46,025 bases of DNA from positions 5,371 to 51,395 of the forward strand of contig DMBU01000175.1 of NCBI GenBank assembly GCA_003446015.1, given 5' to 3'. Shown here piece after piece: positions 9,316 through 18,002 of the stretch (within the stretch, counting starts at the first letter, position 1; every line of letters starts with the position of its first letter). The DNA is from Bacteroidales bacterium. Lineage in GTDB: Bacteria > Bacteroidota > Bacteroidia > Bacteroidales > UBA12077. The translations under genes were made by a program, and so were the position numbers. The notes under the pieces were generated by a model. The model did not search any database and was not told the origin of the DNA. It worked only from the letters and a program-made list of their open reading frames with translations.

Positions 9316-10941
9316 CTAGTAAACGTCTTCCTGTAACCTTTTCTCTGTACGCAGTTGTTTTACAAAAACAGAAGTTTGTTCTTTGGTTAAATTTCCATTA
9401 ATACGGATAATTTCCGATAATGCATTTCGAACATCACCTGCCATTGTTCGCTTATTACCACAAATGTAGATGTTTGCTCCTTCTTGAATCCAGTGATATA
9501 TTTCTTCACCTTTTTCCAATAAGCGATGATAAATATAATGTTTGTTTTCACTGTCTCTGGAAAAGGCCGTATCAATTTTTGTGAGCAATCCTTTTTTCTG
9601 GTATTGCATCAACTCATCTTTATAAAAAAAATCGGTTGAACTGTTTCGTTCTCCAAAAAATAACCAGTTACAACCCTCGGCGTTTTGCATATTCCGGTAT
9701 TGTAAAAATGACCGGAAAGGTGCAATTCCAGTTCCGGTTGCAACCATAATAACCGGGACTTTCTTATCCTCAGGAAGTCTAAATCGCGAATTAACCTCAA
9801 CAAACAATGGTGCAGTATCTCCTATTTCCAATCTTTTCCAAACATAAGAAGAACAAACACCACTATGCTCCCTGTTGTTATATTCGTAATTAAGAATACG
9901 AATGGTTAAATCTACCTGATCTTGTCTTTCGGGTCTGTATGAAGCTGCAGAATATAATCGTGGAGTTAGTTTGCGTAATGTTTTAAGAAAATCGTCTACT
10001 TTAAAATCTCCGTGAAAATCTATTACCATATCCAACACATCACTATTCTTAACATATTCAACTAATTTTACCTGATCTTTCAACAAGTTCTTTAGTTTTT
10101 CATTTTTAACTAATCCTGCATACTTCTCTAACACTACGGGAGTAATTAAGGTTAGTTCATAATCATGAATTAAAGCCACTTTGAGCATCTTTTTATTTTC
10201 GCCAGAACCTACCAGTAAGGTTGGATCAAAACCCATCTTTTTTAGAAGCTTATCTACTAACAAGCGTGAATTAGAAGCATAAATCCCTACCAAATCGCCA
10301 GGATGAAAATCAATACCTGAATTTACCAAAGAAAACGAAATATTCATGGTTGGATGAGAAGCATTTTCGCCATTTAACAGCTCTTTATGAATCACCGTGG
10401 CTTTATAAGCATTATAATGCAAATTATCATCAAGCTTCAATTGGAATACAAATTTCTTTTTCTCAGATTTCTTTTTTTTAGGTAATGTTTCTGCAAATTT
10501 ATCAACAGTTTGCTTTACCCAATTTTTAGATTTTTCTTCAAAATCGATATCACATTTTTCAACCGGTTGTATTCGATTAGCTCCCAGCTTCTCCAATTGT
10601 AAATCAAAATCGGCTCCGGTTTGCGCAAAATACCTATAACTACTATCTCCTAATCCCAACACTGCATATTTTGTGCCTTGCATGTTTGGTGCAGCTAGAC
10701 TGTGAATAAAAGCATGAAAATCCTCCGCAGGAACCGGAGGTTCACCTTCTCCGTGAGTACTAACAATTATAATAAGATTTTTTAAATCCTTGAATGAATT
10801 AAAATCAAACTTGTCCATGCTTTTACAATCACATTCTAAACCTAAATGTTTGGCAAATTCTTTGGCCAGAACAGCTACTGCTTTAGAATTTCCTGTCCGG
10901 CTTCCGTATATAATATTCAAAGTATATTGTGATTTACTCAT
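9316..10941 (-). CDS. Diflavin reductase, CysJ/cytochrome P450 reductase type
   Basis: This 541-residue cytoplasmic flavoprotein carries electrons from NADPH through FAD and FMN to a partner. Domains: flavodoxin-like FMN domain (1-155, GSRTGNSKAVA loop near 13-23 and STHGEGEPP), a charged linker rich in lysine (about 165-185), an FAD domain (about 180-380, RLYSAAS motif) and an NADPH domain (about 390-541, GTGIAPFRSFLQYR). The C-terminal residue is tyrosine, as in this family where an aromatic residue stacks on FAD. No sulfite reductase hemoprotein (CysI) lies nearby, so calling it sulfite reductase would rest on similarity alone; the acceptor is unknown. Confidence 0.88.
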   Translation of the reverse strand: MSKSQYTLNIIYGSRTGNSKAVAVLAKEFAKHLGLECDCKSMDKFDFNSFKDLKNLIIIVSTHGEGEPPVPAEDFHAFIHSLAAPNMQGTKYAVLGLGDSSYRYFAQTGADFDLQLEKLGANRIQPVEKCDIDFEEKSKNWVKQTVDKFAETLPKKKKSEKKKFVFQLKLDDNLHYNAYKATVIHKELLNGENASHPTMNISFSLVNSGIDFHPGDLVGIYASNSRLLVDKLLKKMGFDPTLLVGSGENKKMLKVALIHDYELTLITPVVLEKYAGLVKNEKLKNLLKDQVKLVEYVKNSDVLDMVIDFHGDFKVDDFLKTLRKLTPRLYSAASYRPERQDQVDLTIRILNYEYNNREHSGVCSSYVWKRLEIGDTAPLFVEVNSRFRLPEDKKVPVIMVATGTGIAPFRSFLQYRNMQNAEGCNWLFFGERNSSTDFFYKDELMQYQKKGLLTKIDTAFSRDSENKHYIYHRLLEKGEEIYHWIQEGANIYICGNKRTMAGDVRNALSEIIRINGNLTKEQTSVFVKQLRTEKRLQEDVY

Positions 10942-11243
10942 TGTTGCAATTCTATTATTTTACGTATTAATTATTCCGGAATTTAGGTGCTAAGAAAAAG
11001 TAGACCCATAATAGATACAGTCCAAAATAAAATTTGTTCAGTAAAATTAATGGATCTATAGTTTGGCTAACTGAATTTTTTAAAGGTATTGATCCAAACA
11101 GAAAGTTGTGTCATAATTCCTCAATATAGTTTTTTCTTAAAAATCCACACCTAAATATAAAAACCTAATTTTCTGACATATATGCTTTAACCCTTCTTTT
11201 GGAATAATTTTTATATTATGCTTTATATCAAAATTAGGGTTTT
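10942..11243. promoter_or_regulatory. Divergent intergenic region before NADH dehydrogenase
   Basis: These 302 bases lie between the divergent diflavin reductase and NADH dehydrogenase genes and should hold both promoters. A 10-base palindrome ATTCCGGAAT is at 10973-10982, and GTTTGG/CCAAAC form a loose inverted pair around 11055-11100. Neither matches a regulator site I know. No coding frame is convincing. Confidence 0.35.
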
Positions 11244-12626
11244 ATGATAAAAACGAAACAAAGCTCTTTAGCATTAAATATACCTGATAGTTCAAAACCA
11301 AGAATCATAATGGTAGGAGGAGGTTTTGGCGGTATTAACTTTTTAAAAAAAATCAATACAAAGCTTTTTCAGGTTGTTGTATTTGACCGATATAATTATC
11401 ATACTTTTCAACCATTACTTTATCAGGTTGCTACAGCGGGATTAGAGCCCGATTCTATAGCCGGACCATTAAGAAAAATCATCAACAAAAAGCACAATGT
11501 ATACTTTAGAATGTTAAAAGTAAACCGTATTGATACAGAAAAGCACATTGTATTTACCGAAGCAGGAGAATTAACATTTGATTATTTAGTTATTGCTACC
11601 GGTGCAAAAATGAACTATTTCAATAAGCCGGATATAGCAAAACATGCTTTTCCCATTAAACAAATAACACATGCACTGGATCTTAGAAGTCATATTTTTC
11701 AGCAATTTGAGAAGATGGAAATTATAACTGAAAAAAAAAGATTTGATAAATATTCAACTTTTGCGGTGGTTGGTGCCGGACCAACAGGAGTTGAAATTTG
11801 CGGTGCTCTGTCTGAATTAAAAAATCATGCTCTACCAAAGGATTACCCTGATTTAGATATTAAAAATATGAAAATATATCTTATTGAAGGTCTGGATCGT
11901 GTATTGCCATCCATGTCGAAAAAAAGTAGTAAAAAAGCTCAAAAATACCTTGAGAAATTAGGGATTGAGATCATTTTAAATTGTAAAACTCAAAGCTATG
12001 ATGGAAATACCATTAAATTAAGTAATAATAAAGAAATAGATGTAGGCACTTTAATTTGGGCAGCAGGTGTAAAAGGTAATTTGATAAATGGCCTTAGTGC
12101 TAAGAGTATATCAAATGGTAAAATATGGGTTAACAGAGAATGTAGAGTTTATAAAGATCCTAATGATCAATCTGTTTATAGTAACATATTTGCTATTGGA
12201 GATGTAGCACATATGGAACATGAAAATTATCCAAAAGGATTACCTGGCTTGGCACAAGTTGCTATTCAACAAGGGAAACACCTGGCTAAAAGTCTTAGCA
12301 GAATCATGAAAAAGAAAAAGTCCGAAAAGTTTTATTATAAAAACAAAGGTGTATTAGCAACAGTTGGCCGAAATAAGGCTGTTGCTGATTTACCTGGAAA
12401 TATAACCCTATCCGGAATATCTGGATGGATTATCTGGATGATGGTACATCTTTTATTTCTTATTGGTTTCAGAAATAAGACTGTTGTTTTTGCCAACTGG
12501 TTATGGAATTATTTTACTTACGATAGAGGAATCAGGCTCATTTTAAGGCCATCATCCAAAAAGAAGGATAGAATGAGTCGTGAAATGGAAAGTGAAATGA
12601 ACGAAACAGAAAATATTAACTTTTAA
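11244..12626 (+). CDS. ndh: Type II NADH:quinone oxidoreductase
   Basis: NDH-2 oxidises NADH and reduces quinone without pumping protons, bound to the inner face of the membrane. The 460-residue protein has an FAD-binding motif VGGGFGG near residue 25, a second dinucleotide motif VVGAGPTGVE near residue 177 for NADH, and the FAD-contacting block FAIGDVAHM near residue 318. The C-terminal part contains the amphipathic and hydrophobic helices (SGWIIWMMVHLLFLIGFRN) that anchor this family to the membrane. It heads a plus-strand group, with the next gene 12 bases on. It offers a non-coupled entry of electrons, useful for redox balance under stress. Confidence 0.92.
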   Translation: MIKTKQSSLALNIPDSSKPRIIMVGGGFGGINFLKKINTKLFQVVVFDRYNYHTFQPLLYQVATAGLEPDSIAGPLRKIINKKHNVYFRMLKVNRIDTEKHIVFTEAGELTFDYLVIATGAKMNYFNKPDIAKHAFPIKQITHALDLRSHIFQQFEKMEIITEKKRFDKYSTFAVVGAGPTGVEICGALSELKNHALPKDYPDLDIKNMKIYLIEGLDRVLPSMSKKSSKKAQKYLEKLGIEIILNCKTQSYDGNTIKLSNNKEIDVGTLIWAAGVKGNLINGLSAKSISNGKIWVNRECRVYKDPNDQSVYSNIFAIGDVAHMEHENYPKGLPGLAQVAIQQGKHLAKSLSRIMKKKKSEKFYYKNKGVLATVGRNKAVADLPGNITLSGISGWIIWMMVHLLFLIGFRNKTVVFANWLWNYFTYDRGIRLILRPSSKKKDRMSREMESEMNETENINF

Positions 12627-12638
12627 AAATAAAATAGT

Positions 12639-13046
12639 ATGCCTTACAATAAAAATAATTACCCAAATTCTCTGAAGAATCTTTCATCGGAAGTAAGAGA
12701 AAAAGCAATTGAAATTTTAAATAAACTGCTTGAAGAAAAAAAGATGGATGAAAGTATTGCCATCCCAACGTCAATAAGCAGAGCTAAAGATTGGGCAAGC
12801 AACAGGGGAAAGCGAATACCTAAAACTCAAACAGATCAAAAAGCCCATGGAAAAGATCTTTATGTTATACCCCATGATGATGGTTGGGCCATAAAAGAAG
12901 AGAAAGCATTAAAAGCAAGTTTTGTTTTTTATACAAAAAAAGAAGCGGTGGATAAAGGACGTAAAATAGCAAAAAAAGAAAATAACAGTTTGATTATCCA
13001 ACGTAAAAATGGAAGTATTCAAAAAAAAATATCATATAACAGATAA
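12639..13046 (+). CDS. YdaT-like N-terminus fused to a DUF2188 domain
   Basis: This 135-residue, very basic soluble protein has two parts. Residues 1-60 (PNSLKNLSSEVREKAIEIL, then a helical block ending in SRAKDWASN) resemble Bacillus YdaT, an uncharacterised general-stress protein. Residues 68-132 (KDLYVIPHDDGWAIKEE...KKEAVDKGRKIAKKE) fit DUF2188, a small fold often found in stress genes. No catalytic residue pattern is apparent; a nucleic-acid-binding role would agree with the charge but is inference. It lies 12 bases after ndh and 11 bases before gpmA, so the three are likely one operon. Confidence 0.7.
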   Translation: MPYNKNNYPNSLKNLSSEVREKAIEILNKLLEEKKMDESIAIPTSISRAKDWASNRGKRIPKTQTDQKAHGKDLYVIPHDDGWAIKEEKALKASFVFYTKKEAVDKGRKIAKKENNSLIIQRKNGSIQKKISYNR

Positions 13047-13057
13047 AAACATTGATT

Positions 13058-13744
13058 ATGTACAAATTAACATTACTCAGACATGGAGAAAGTGAATGGA
13101 ATAAGGAAAATTTATTCATCGGGTGGACAGATGTTCCACTCTCAGAAAAGGGAATTCAAGAAGCCAAAAAAGCCGGTCTAAAATTAATGGAAAATGGTTT
13201 TCAGTTTGATTTGGCTTTTGTTTCGTATTTAAAGAGAGCATTACATACACTATGGATTATTCTGGATGTGCTCGACGAATTATGGATTCCGTGGGAAAAG
13301 AACTGGAGGCTTAACGAAAGGCATTATGGTGCATTACAAGGATTAAACAAAAAAGAAATGTCTGAAAAATACGGTGATAAACAAGTACATGAATGGAGAA
13401 GAGGATACTCCACAAAACCACCCCTTTTAGAAAGGAATGATAAACGCTTTCCAGGAAATCAAAGAATGTATAAATCTTTAAAAGAAAACGAACTTCCTTT
13501 AGGAGAAAGCCTTGAAGATACTGTTCATCGTTTTATTCCTTACTGGACCAATACTATTGTTCCTGAAATAAAGAAAGGAAAGCAAATTATTATTTCTGCA
13601 CACGGAAATAGTCTTAGGGCATTGATTAAGCACCTTGACAGTATTTCGGATGATGACATATCTTCTGTAGAGATTCCAACAGGAAAACCATTAATATATG
13701 AACTTAATGAAAATATGAAACCGGAAAAAGAGTATTACTTGTAA
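13058..13744 (+). CDS. gpmA: 2,3-bisphosphoglycerate-dependent phosphoglycerate mutase
   Basis: This enzyme interconverts 3- and 2-phosphoglycerate in glycolysis and gluconeogenesis through a phosphohistidine. The start is taken at ATG 13058, since the upstream TTG adds only two residues; this gives 228 residues, normal for the dimeric cofactor-dependent type. The phosphohistidine motif LLRHGESEWN has H9, FIGWTDVPLSEKG follows as in all family members, and the second active histidine is in ISAHGNSLRAL. Where most homologues have ...RTL.. after KRA, this protein has LHTLW. It probably shares a transcript with ndh and the YdaT-like gene. Confidence 0.94.
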   Translation: MYKLTLLRHGESEWNKENLFIGWTDVPLSEKGIQEAKKAGLKLMENGFQFDLAFVSYLKRALHTLWIILDVLDELWIPWEKNWRLNERHYGALQGLNKKEMSEKYGDKQVHEWRRGYSTKPPLLERNDKRFPGNQRMYKSLKENELPLGESLEDTVHRFIPYWTNTIVPEIKKGKQIIISAHGNSLRALIKHLDSISDDDISSVEIPTGKPLIYELNENMKPEKEYYL

Positions 13745-13899
13745 ATTTTACAAAAATTAAATTCTACCTGGACTCGCGGTCTCTTTTTACTTGTTTTTTC
13801 ATTTCTGCGTTTAAGAAATCTTGATTAAAAGGAGCATCACTTTTTTTGGTTTTTTTGTTCTAAGAAACAAGTATTTACAAATTTTATCAATTTTCGTCT

Positions 13900-13930
13900 T
13901 TTGTTTTTATTTAGATTAATTCTAAATTTG
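13900..13930 (+). promoter_or_regulatory. Bacteroidota-type housekeeping promoter for the sdh operon
   Basis: TTTG at 13900-13903 and TAAATTTG at 13923-13930 are 19 bases apart. This matches the known Bacteroidota -33 TTTG and -7 TAnnTTTG elements exactly. Transcription would start near 13937, leaving a leader of roughly 78 bases before sdhC at 14015. It is the best promoter seen in the window and supports the phylum assignment. Confidence 0.75.
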
Positions 13931-14014
13931 TATGTTATGTATTAAGAAGTAATAATTGCAATATGCTATGTTTATTCAATGCTTTTATCCATAACCTTTT
14001 AAATCATTTGCATT

Positions 14015-14695
14015 ATGAGTGGATTTTTAAGTTCTGCTATTGGGAAAAAATTCTTAATGAGTATTTCCGGATTTTTTTTAATGCTTTTTTTAATCGTGCA
14101 TTTAATAATTAACTTATTATTGTTAGCAGACACTACCGGAGCTACGTTTAACATAGCTGCACATTTTATGCGAACCAACCCCTTGGTTAAAATAATTGAA
14201 CCCTTATTAGCAATAGGATTTCTAGTACATATCTGTTATTCTTTTATTATTTCCATAACAAACTGGAGAGCAAGGCCTATCAAGTATGAAGTAAATAATC
14301 CTCGTGAGAATAGTACCTGGATATCCCGCAATATGATTTACCTTGGGATATTAATTTTATTATTCCTAATCATGCATGTTATAAACTTTTTCTGGAAATT
14401 AAGATTTGGTGAAATACCTGAAATAATGGTCAATGGAGAATTAATGGAAAATACCTACTCTTTGGTTTCTGGCTTGTTTATAAATTACTGGTGGTATGAT
14501 GTTTTGTATATTTTAGGAGCTATTTTTCTGGGTTTACACCTCACACATGGTTTTTGGTCAGCTTTTCAGACCATTGGATTAGATAATACTAGATGGAAAC
14601 CCCGGTTAAAAGGAATTGGCATAGTTTATACCATTATCATTACAGGGGGTTTTTCTATCATACCTATTTATTTTTTAATCAAGTCTTATTTATAA
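14015..14695 (+). CDS. sdhC: Succinate dehydrogenase/fumarate reductase cytochrome b subunit
   Basis: This 226-residue integral membrane protein has about five hydrophobic helices (near residues 10-35, 60-85, 105-130, 155-180 and 195-222). It matches the single-chain, di-heme cytochrome b of Bacteroides-type fumarate reductase. Histidines inside helices (VHLIIN, VHICYSF, MHVINFF, LHLTHGFW) are the expected heme ligands. It anchors the flavoprotein and iron-sulfur subunits and exchanges electrons with menaquinone. The gene order C-A-B and the five-base gap to sdhA support one operon. Whether the complex works as dehydrogenase or fumarate reductase cannot be decided from sequence. Confidence 0.93.
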   Translation: MSGFLSSAIGKKFLMSISGFFLMLFLIVHLIINLLLLADTTGATFNIAAHFMRTNPLVKIIEPLLAIGFLVHICYSFIISITNWRARPIKYEVNNPRENSTWISRNMIYLGILILLFLIMHVINFFWKLRFGEIPEIMVNGELMENTYSLVSGLFINYWWYDVLYILGAIFLGLHLTHGFWSAFQTIGLDNTRWKPRLKGIGIVYTIIITGGFSIIPIYFLIKSYL

Positions 14696-14700
14696 TTATC

Positions 14701-16641
14701 ATGCAAACATTTGAATCAAAAATACCTGATGGGCCAATAAAAGAAAAATGGAAAAAGCATAAGGAATCCATTAAGGTAGTAAGTCCGAATAATAAAATGA
14801 AACTGGATATTATAGTAGTTGGTACCGGGCTTGCCGGGGGGTCTGCTGCAGCCTCATTGGCAGAACTGGGTTATAATGTGAAAAGTTTTTGTTACCAGGA
14901 CAGCCCCAGGCGGGCACACAGTATTGCGGCACAGGGAGGTATTAACGCAGCCAAAAATTATCAGAATGATAATGATAGTGTTTTTCGTTTGTTTTATGAT
15001 ACAATAAAAGGAGGAGATTATCGCTCCAGAGAAGCCAATGTATTCAGGATGGCGGAAGTATCGGGTAATATTATTGATCAGTGTGTTGCACAAGGAGTAC
15101 CTTTTGCCAGAGAATATGGAGGTACTTTGGCTAATCGTTCTTTTGGAGGTGTTTTGGTGTCAAGAACTTTTTATGCCAGAGGACAGACAGGCCAGCAGTT
15201 ATTACTAGGTAGTTATGCAGCCATGAACCGGCAAATTGCTAATGGAAAAATCCAACTGTATGCTCGAAGGGAAATGCTTGATCTAGTGGTAATCGATGGT
15301 AAAGCCAAGGGAATCATAACCCGTAACCTGATAACCGGGGAAATTGAAAGGCATGGTGCCCACGCGGTAGTAATTGCCTCCGGTGGTTACAGTAACGTAT
15401 TTTATCTTTCAACAAATGCAATGGGCAGTAATGTGAGTCCGGTGTGGCAAATCTATAAAAAAGGAGCTTTCTTTGCAAACCCGTCTTATGCACAGATTCA
15501 TCCTACCTGTATACCTGTGCATGGTGAATACCAGTCTAAACTCACTCTAATGTCAGAATCTCTAAGGAATGATGGCCGCATATGGGTTCCCAAAGAGAAA
15601 GTTGATGCCATAAAGTTACAGTTTAGTGAAATCAAACCTAATGATATTCCTGAAGAAAAAAGAGACTATTACCTTGAGAGAAGATATCCTTCATATGGTA
15701 ATCTTGTACCTCGTGATGTTGCCTCTCGAGCGGCTAAAGAAAGGTGCGATGCCGGCTTTGGTGTGAATAGTTCAGGGAAAGCCGTATTTCTCGATTTTGC
15801 TGCAACCATTAAAGAGAGAGGAAAGGAGGAAATAGAGAAAAAATATGGTAATCTTTTCCAAATGTATCAGAAGATTACGGATGTTAACCCTTATGAAGAA
15901 CCTATGATGATATACCCAGCTATTCATTATACCATGGGCGGTACATGGGTAGATTATAACCTGATGACAACTATCCCCGGATTATATGCGATCGGTGAAG
16001 CGAATTTCTCTGATCATGGCGCAAACAGGCTGGGTGCTTCAGCACTCATGCAAGGCTTAGCTGACGGATATTTCATTTTACCTTATACGATAGGCAATTA
16101 CCTTGCTGATGAAATTCAAACACCAAAAATCAATACAAATGTTAAGGAATTTGAAGATGCCGAAAATGCTATAATGGAAAGATTAAAGAGTGTGATGCTT
16201 ATACAAGGTTCCAAAACAGTGGATTATTTTCATAAAAGACTTGGGCAGATTATGTGGGACAAGGTTGGCATGTCAAGAAATGAAAAAGGACTGAAGGAAG
16301 CCATTGAAGAAATAAGAACACTTCGAAAAGAGTTTTGGAAAGATATACGTGTTCCGGGCAGTTTAAATAACATTAACCCTGAATTGGAGAAAGCAGGAAA
16401 AACCGCTGATTTTTTAGAGTTGGGTGAGCTTATGGCCCGGGATGCCTTACAAAGAAATGAATCCTGTGGAGGACACTATCGTGAAGAATTTACAACTGAA
16501 GAAGGAGAGGCAAAGAGAGACGATGAAAACTACAGCTTCGTTGGGGCCTGGGAATATAAAGGAGAAGACTCCGTTCCCGAATTACATAAAGAGCATCTTG
16601 AATTTGAATATGTAAAACTTACTCAACGTTCCTATAAATAA
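14701..16641 (+). CDS. sdhA: Succinate dehydrogenase/fumarate reductase flavoprotein subunit
   Basis: This subunit carries covalent FAD and interconverts succinate and fumarate. The start is ATG 14701, not an upstream one at 14593 that would lie inside sdhC in another frame; this gives 646 residues. The dinucleotide motif VVGTGLAGGSAAA is near residue 40, and H73 in RRAHSIAAQGG is the predicted covalent flavin histidine. Active-site blocks HPTCIP and GEANFSDHGANRLGASALMQ are intact. The gene looks more GC-rich than most neighbours, as is common for highly expressed core genes. It sits between sdhC and sdhB. Confidence 0.96.
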   Translation: MQTFESKIPDGPIKEKWKKHKESIKVVSPNNKMKLDIIVVGTGLAGGSAAASLAELGYNVKSFCYQDSPRRAHSIAAQGGINAAKNYQNDNDSVFRLFYDTIKGGDYRSREANVFRMAEVSGNIIDQCVAQGVPFAREYGGTLANRSFGGVLVSRTFYARGQTGQQLLLGSYAAMNRQIANGKIQLYARREMLDLVVIDGKAKGIITRNLITGEIERHGAHAVVIASGGYSNVFYLSTNAMGSNVSPVWQIYKKGAFFANPSYAQIHPTCIPVHGEYQSKLTLMSESLRNDGRIWVPKEKVDAIKLQFSEIKPNDIPEEKRDYYLERRYPSYGNLVPRDVASRAAKERCDAGFGVNSSGKAVFLDFAATIKERGKEEIEKKYGNLFQMYQKITDVNPYEEPMMIYPAIHYTMGGTWVDYNLMTTIPGLYAIGEANFSDHGANRLGASALMQGLADGYFILPYTIGNYLADEIQTPKINTNVKEFEDAENAIMERLKSVMLIQGSKTVDYFHKRLGQIMWDKVGMSRNEKGLKEAIEEIRTLRKEFWKDIRVPGSLNNINPELEKAGKTADFLELGELMARDALQRNESCGGHYREEFTTEEGEAKRDDENYSFVGAWEYKGEDSVPELHKEHLEFEYVKLTQRSYK

Positions 16642-16679
16642 CTAATAGATTAAAGAACCCAAAATTAAAGATAACAGAA

Positions 16680-17441
16680 ATGGCAGAAAAAATACTTCGA
16701 AAAATTAAGTTAAAAATATGGAGACAGGAAAATGCTCAATCCAAAGGGTATTTTGATACTTATGAACTGGAAAATATATCGACGGATGCTTCATTTTTGG
16801 AAATGATGGATTTATTGAATGAACACTTAATAATGGAAGGAATTGACCCTGTAGCTTTTGATCATGATTGCCGTGAAGGCATATGTGGAAGTTGTGGACT
16901 GTTTATAAATGGAAGAGCACACGGGCCTGATAATGACATAACTACATGCCAGTTACATATGCGTAAGTTTAGAGAAGGAGCAACAATTGTGATAGAACCG
17001 TGGAGAGCAAAGTCCTTTCCAGTAATAAAAGATTTGATGGTCGATCGTTCTGCATTTGACATAATTCAGCAGGCTGGTGGTTTCATCACGATTAACACGG
17101 GTAGCGCCGTGGTTGCCAATACTATTCTTATAGACCCGAAGAGTGCTGAAACAGCTATGGATGCTGCCAGTTGCATTGGATGCGGGGCATGTGTTGCTGC
17201 ATGTAAAAATTCTTCGGCCATGTTATTTGTGGCTGCCAAGGTAACCCACCTGGCCAATCTGCCGCAAGGTAAGCCTGAAGCAAAAAAAAGAGCAATACAA
17301 ATGGCGAAAAAAATGGATGAGTTGGGCTTCGGAGGCTGTTCAAACACAGGTGCTTGTGAAGTGGAATGCCCTAAGAACATTTCCATTTCAACGATTGCCA
17401 CACTTAATAGAGAATATCTTTCTGCCAACGTTGATCAATGA
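16680..17441 (+). CDS. sdhB: Succinate dehydrogenase/fumarate reductase iron-sulfur subunit
   Basis: The 253-residue electron relay links the flavin to the cytochrome. The 2Fe-2S site is C64, C69, C72 (CREGICGSCG) with a fourth cysteine in ITTC. The C-terminal ferredoxin part holds CIGCGACVAAC and CSNTGACEVECP for the 4Fe-4S and 3Fe-4S clusters. It lies 38 bases after sdhA and ends the operon. No clear hairpin terminator follows. It is a normal member of the Bacteroides-type family. Confidence 0.95.
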   Translation: MAEKILRKIKLKIWRQENAQSKGYFDTYELENISTDASFLEMMDLLNEHLIMEGIDPVAFDHDCREGICGSCGLFINGRAHGPDNDITTCQLHMRKFREGATIVIEPWRAKSFPVIKDLMVDRSAFDIIQQAGGFITINTGSAVVANTILIDPKSAETAMDAASCIGCGACVAACKNSSAMLFVAAKVTHLANLPQGKPEAKKRAIQMAKKMDELGFGGCSNTGACEVECPKNISISTIATLNREYLSANVDQ

Positions 17442-17874
17442 GTCGGTTTAATTATAATTTTTTAAATATTTATTCAATACACTGGTTCTTTAATCACTAA
17501 TCTATTGCAAGAGATCACCGATGAAGAACTCCATGTTAAAGGTAAAATTACTGAAGGTTATTTTTACTTCGATTCGTGGTCACTTTTTCCTGTTTTATCT
17601 TTTCAACGTTTCGTTCTTTCATCGCTTTTACTGTACTTAGCCTCCACTTGCATCATGCTTTCTTTTTTCCAGTTTCTTAAGGTTCTTTCTTCATCCATAT
17701 AGAATAAGTTGATCTCATTTCTAATCGTAGATTTATGACAATGCAATTTATTTGAATTTTCTGTCTTGTATAATCAGTCCTATATTAACCATTCAATACA
17801 AACCTTTTCGAGCAATGTAAAATATTGATATTTAGCCAGAATACAACAAATTTATGATTTGTAAATTTGTTGCA
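17442..17874. other. Region without a confident gene after sdhB
   Basis: These 433 bases hold no convincing large gene. On the minus strand a 31-codon frame (17603-17698, MDEERTLRNWKKES...) is rich in Lys, Arg and Glu. After its TGA the same frame runs on for 12 more charged codons to TAA at 17564-17566. It may be a small charged protein, a decayed gene, or chance. A plus-strand frame over the same bases looks like its antisense shadow. Confidence 0.3.
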
Positions 17875-17985
17875 CTAATTATTTGAATCCAGATGTTGTG
17901 TATGATCGTGCGAACCATTTTTGTGCGATTTATGATCGTGCGACCCGTGCGAGTCTTTCTTTTTTTTAGAAGAATTGTGATCCAT
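17875..17985 (-). CDS. Histidine-rich small protein, 36 residues
   Basis: This short gene begins 17 bases after the YceI stop on the same strand. Eight of 36 residues are histidine, arranged in the repeated unit SHDH (SHGSHDHKSH and GSHDHTQH) after a basic patch SSKKKKD. There is no signal peptide or membrane segment. The repeat also shows in DNA, where GATCGTGCGA occurs twice on the plus strand. Clustered His/Asp suggests binding of Ni, Zn or Cu, or metal buffering, as in other histidine-rich small proteins; this is inference from composition. The frame, co-direction and spacing favour a real gene, but its small size leaves doubt. Confidence 0.55.
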   Translation of the reverse strand: MDHNSSKKKKDSHGSHDHKSHKNGSHDHTQHLDSNN

Positions 17986-18002
17986 AACTTATGAATTTCA
18001 AT

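Noticed and set aside
10973..10982. Palindrome ATTCCGGAAT as a regulator site
   Set aside because: It matches no known operator and is short; kept only as a note on the region.
14593..14700. Longer start for the flavoprotein subunit
   Set aside because: The extra 36 residues overlap sdhC in another frame and are not family-like; ATG 14701 begins the normal N-terminus.
17505..17702. Plus-strand 65-codon frame after sdhB
   Set aside because: Its composition is that of the antisense of the charged minus-strand frame, and it has no family match or ribosome site.
17884..17945. Repeated GATCGTGCGA as a DNA repeat or CRISPR-like unit
   Set aside because: Two copies only, and they are explained by the SHDH repeats of the small histidine-rich protein.
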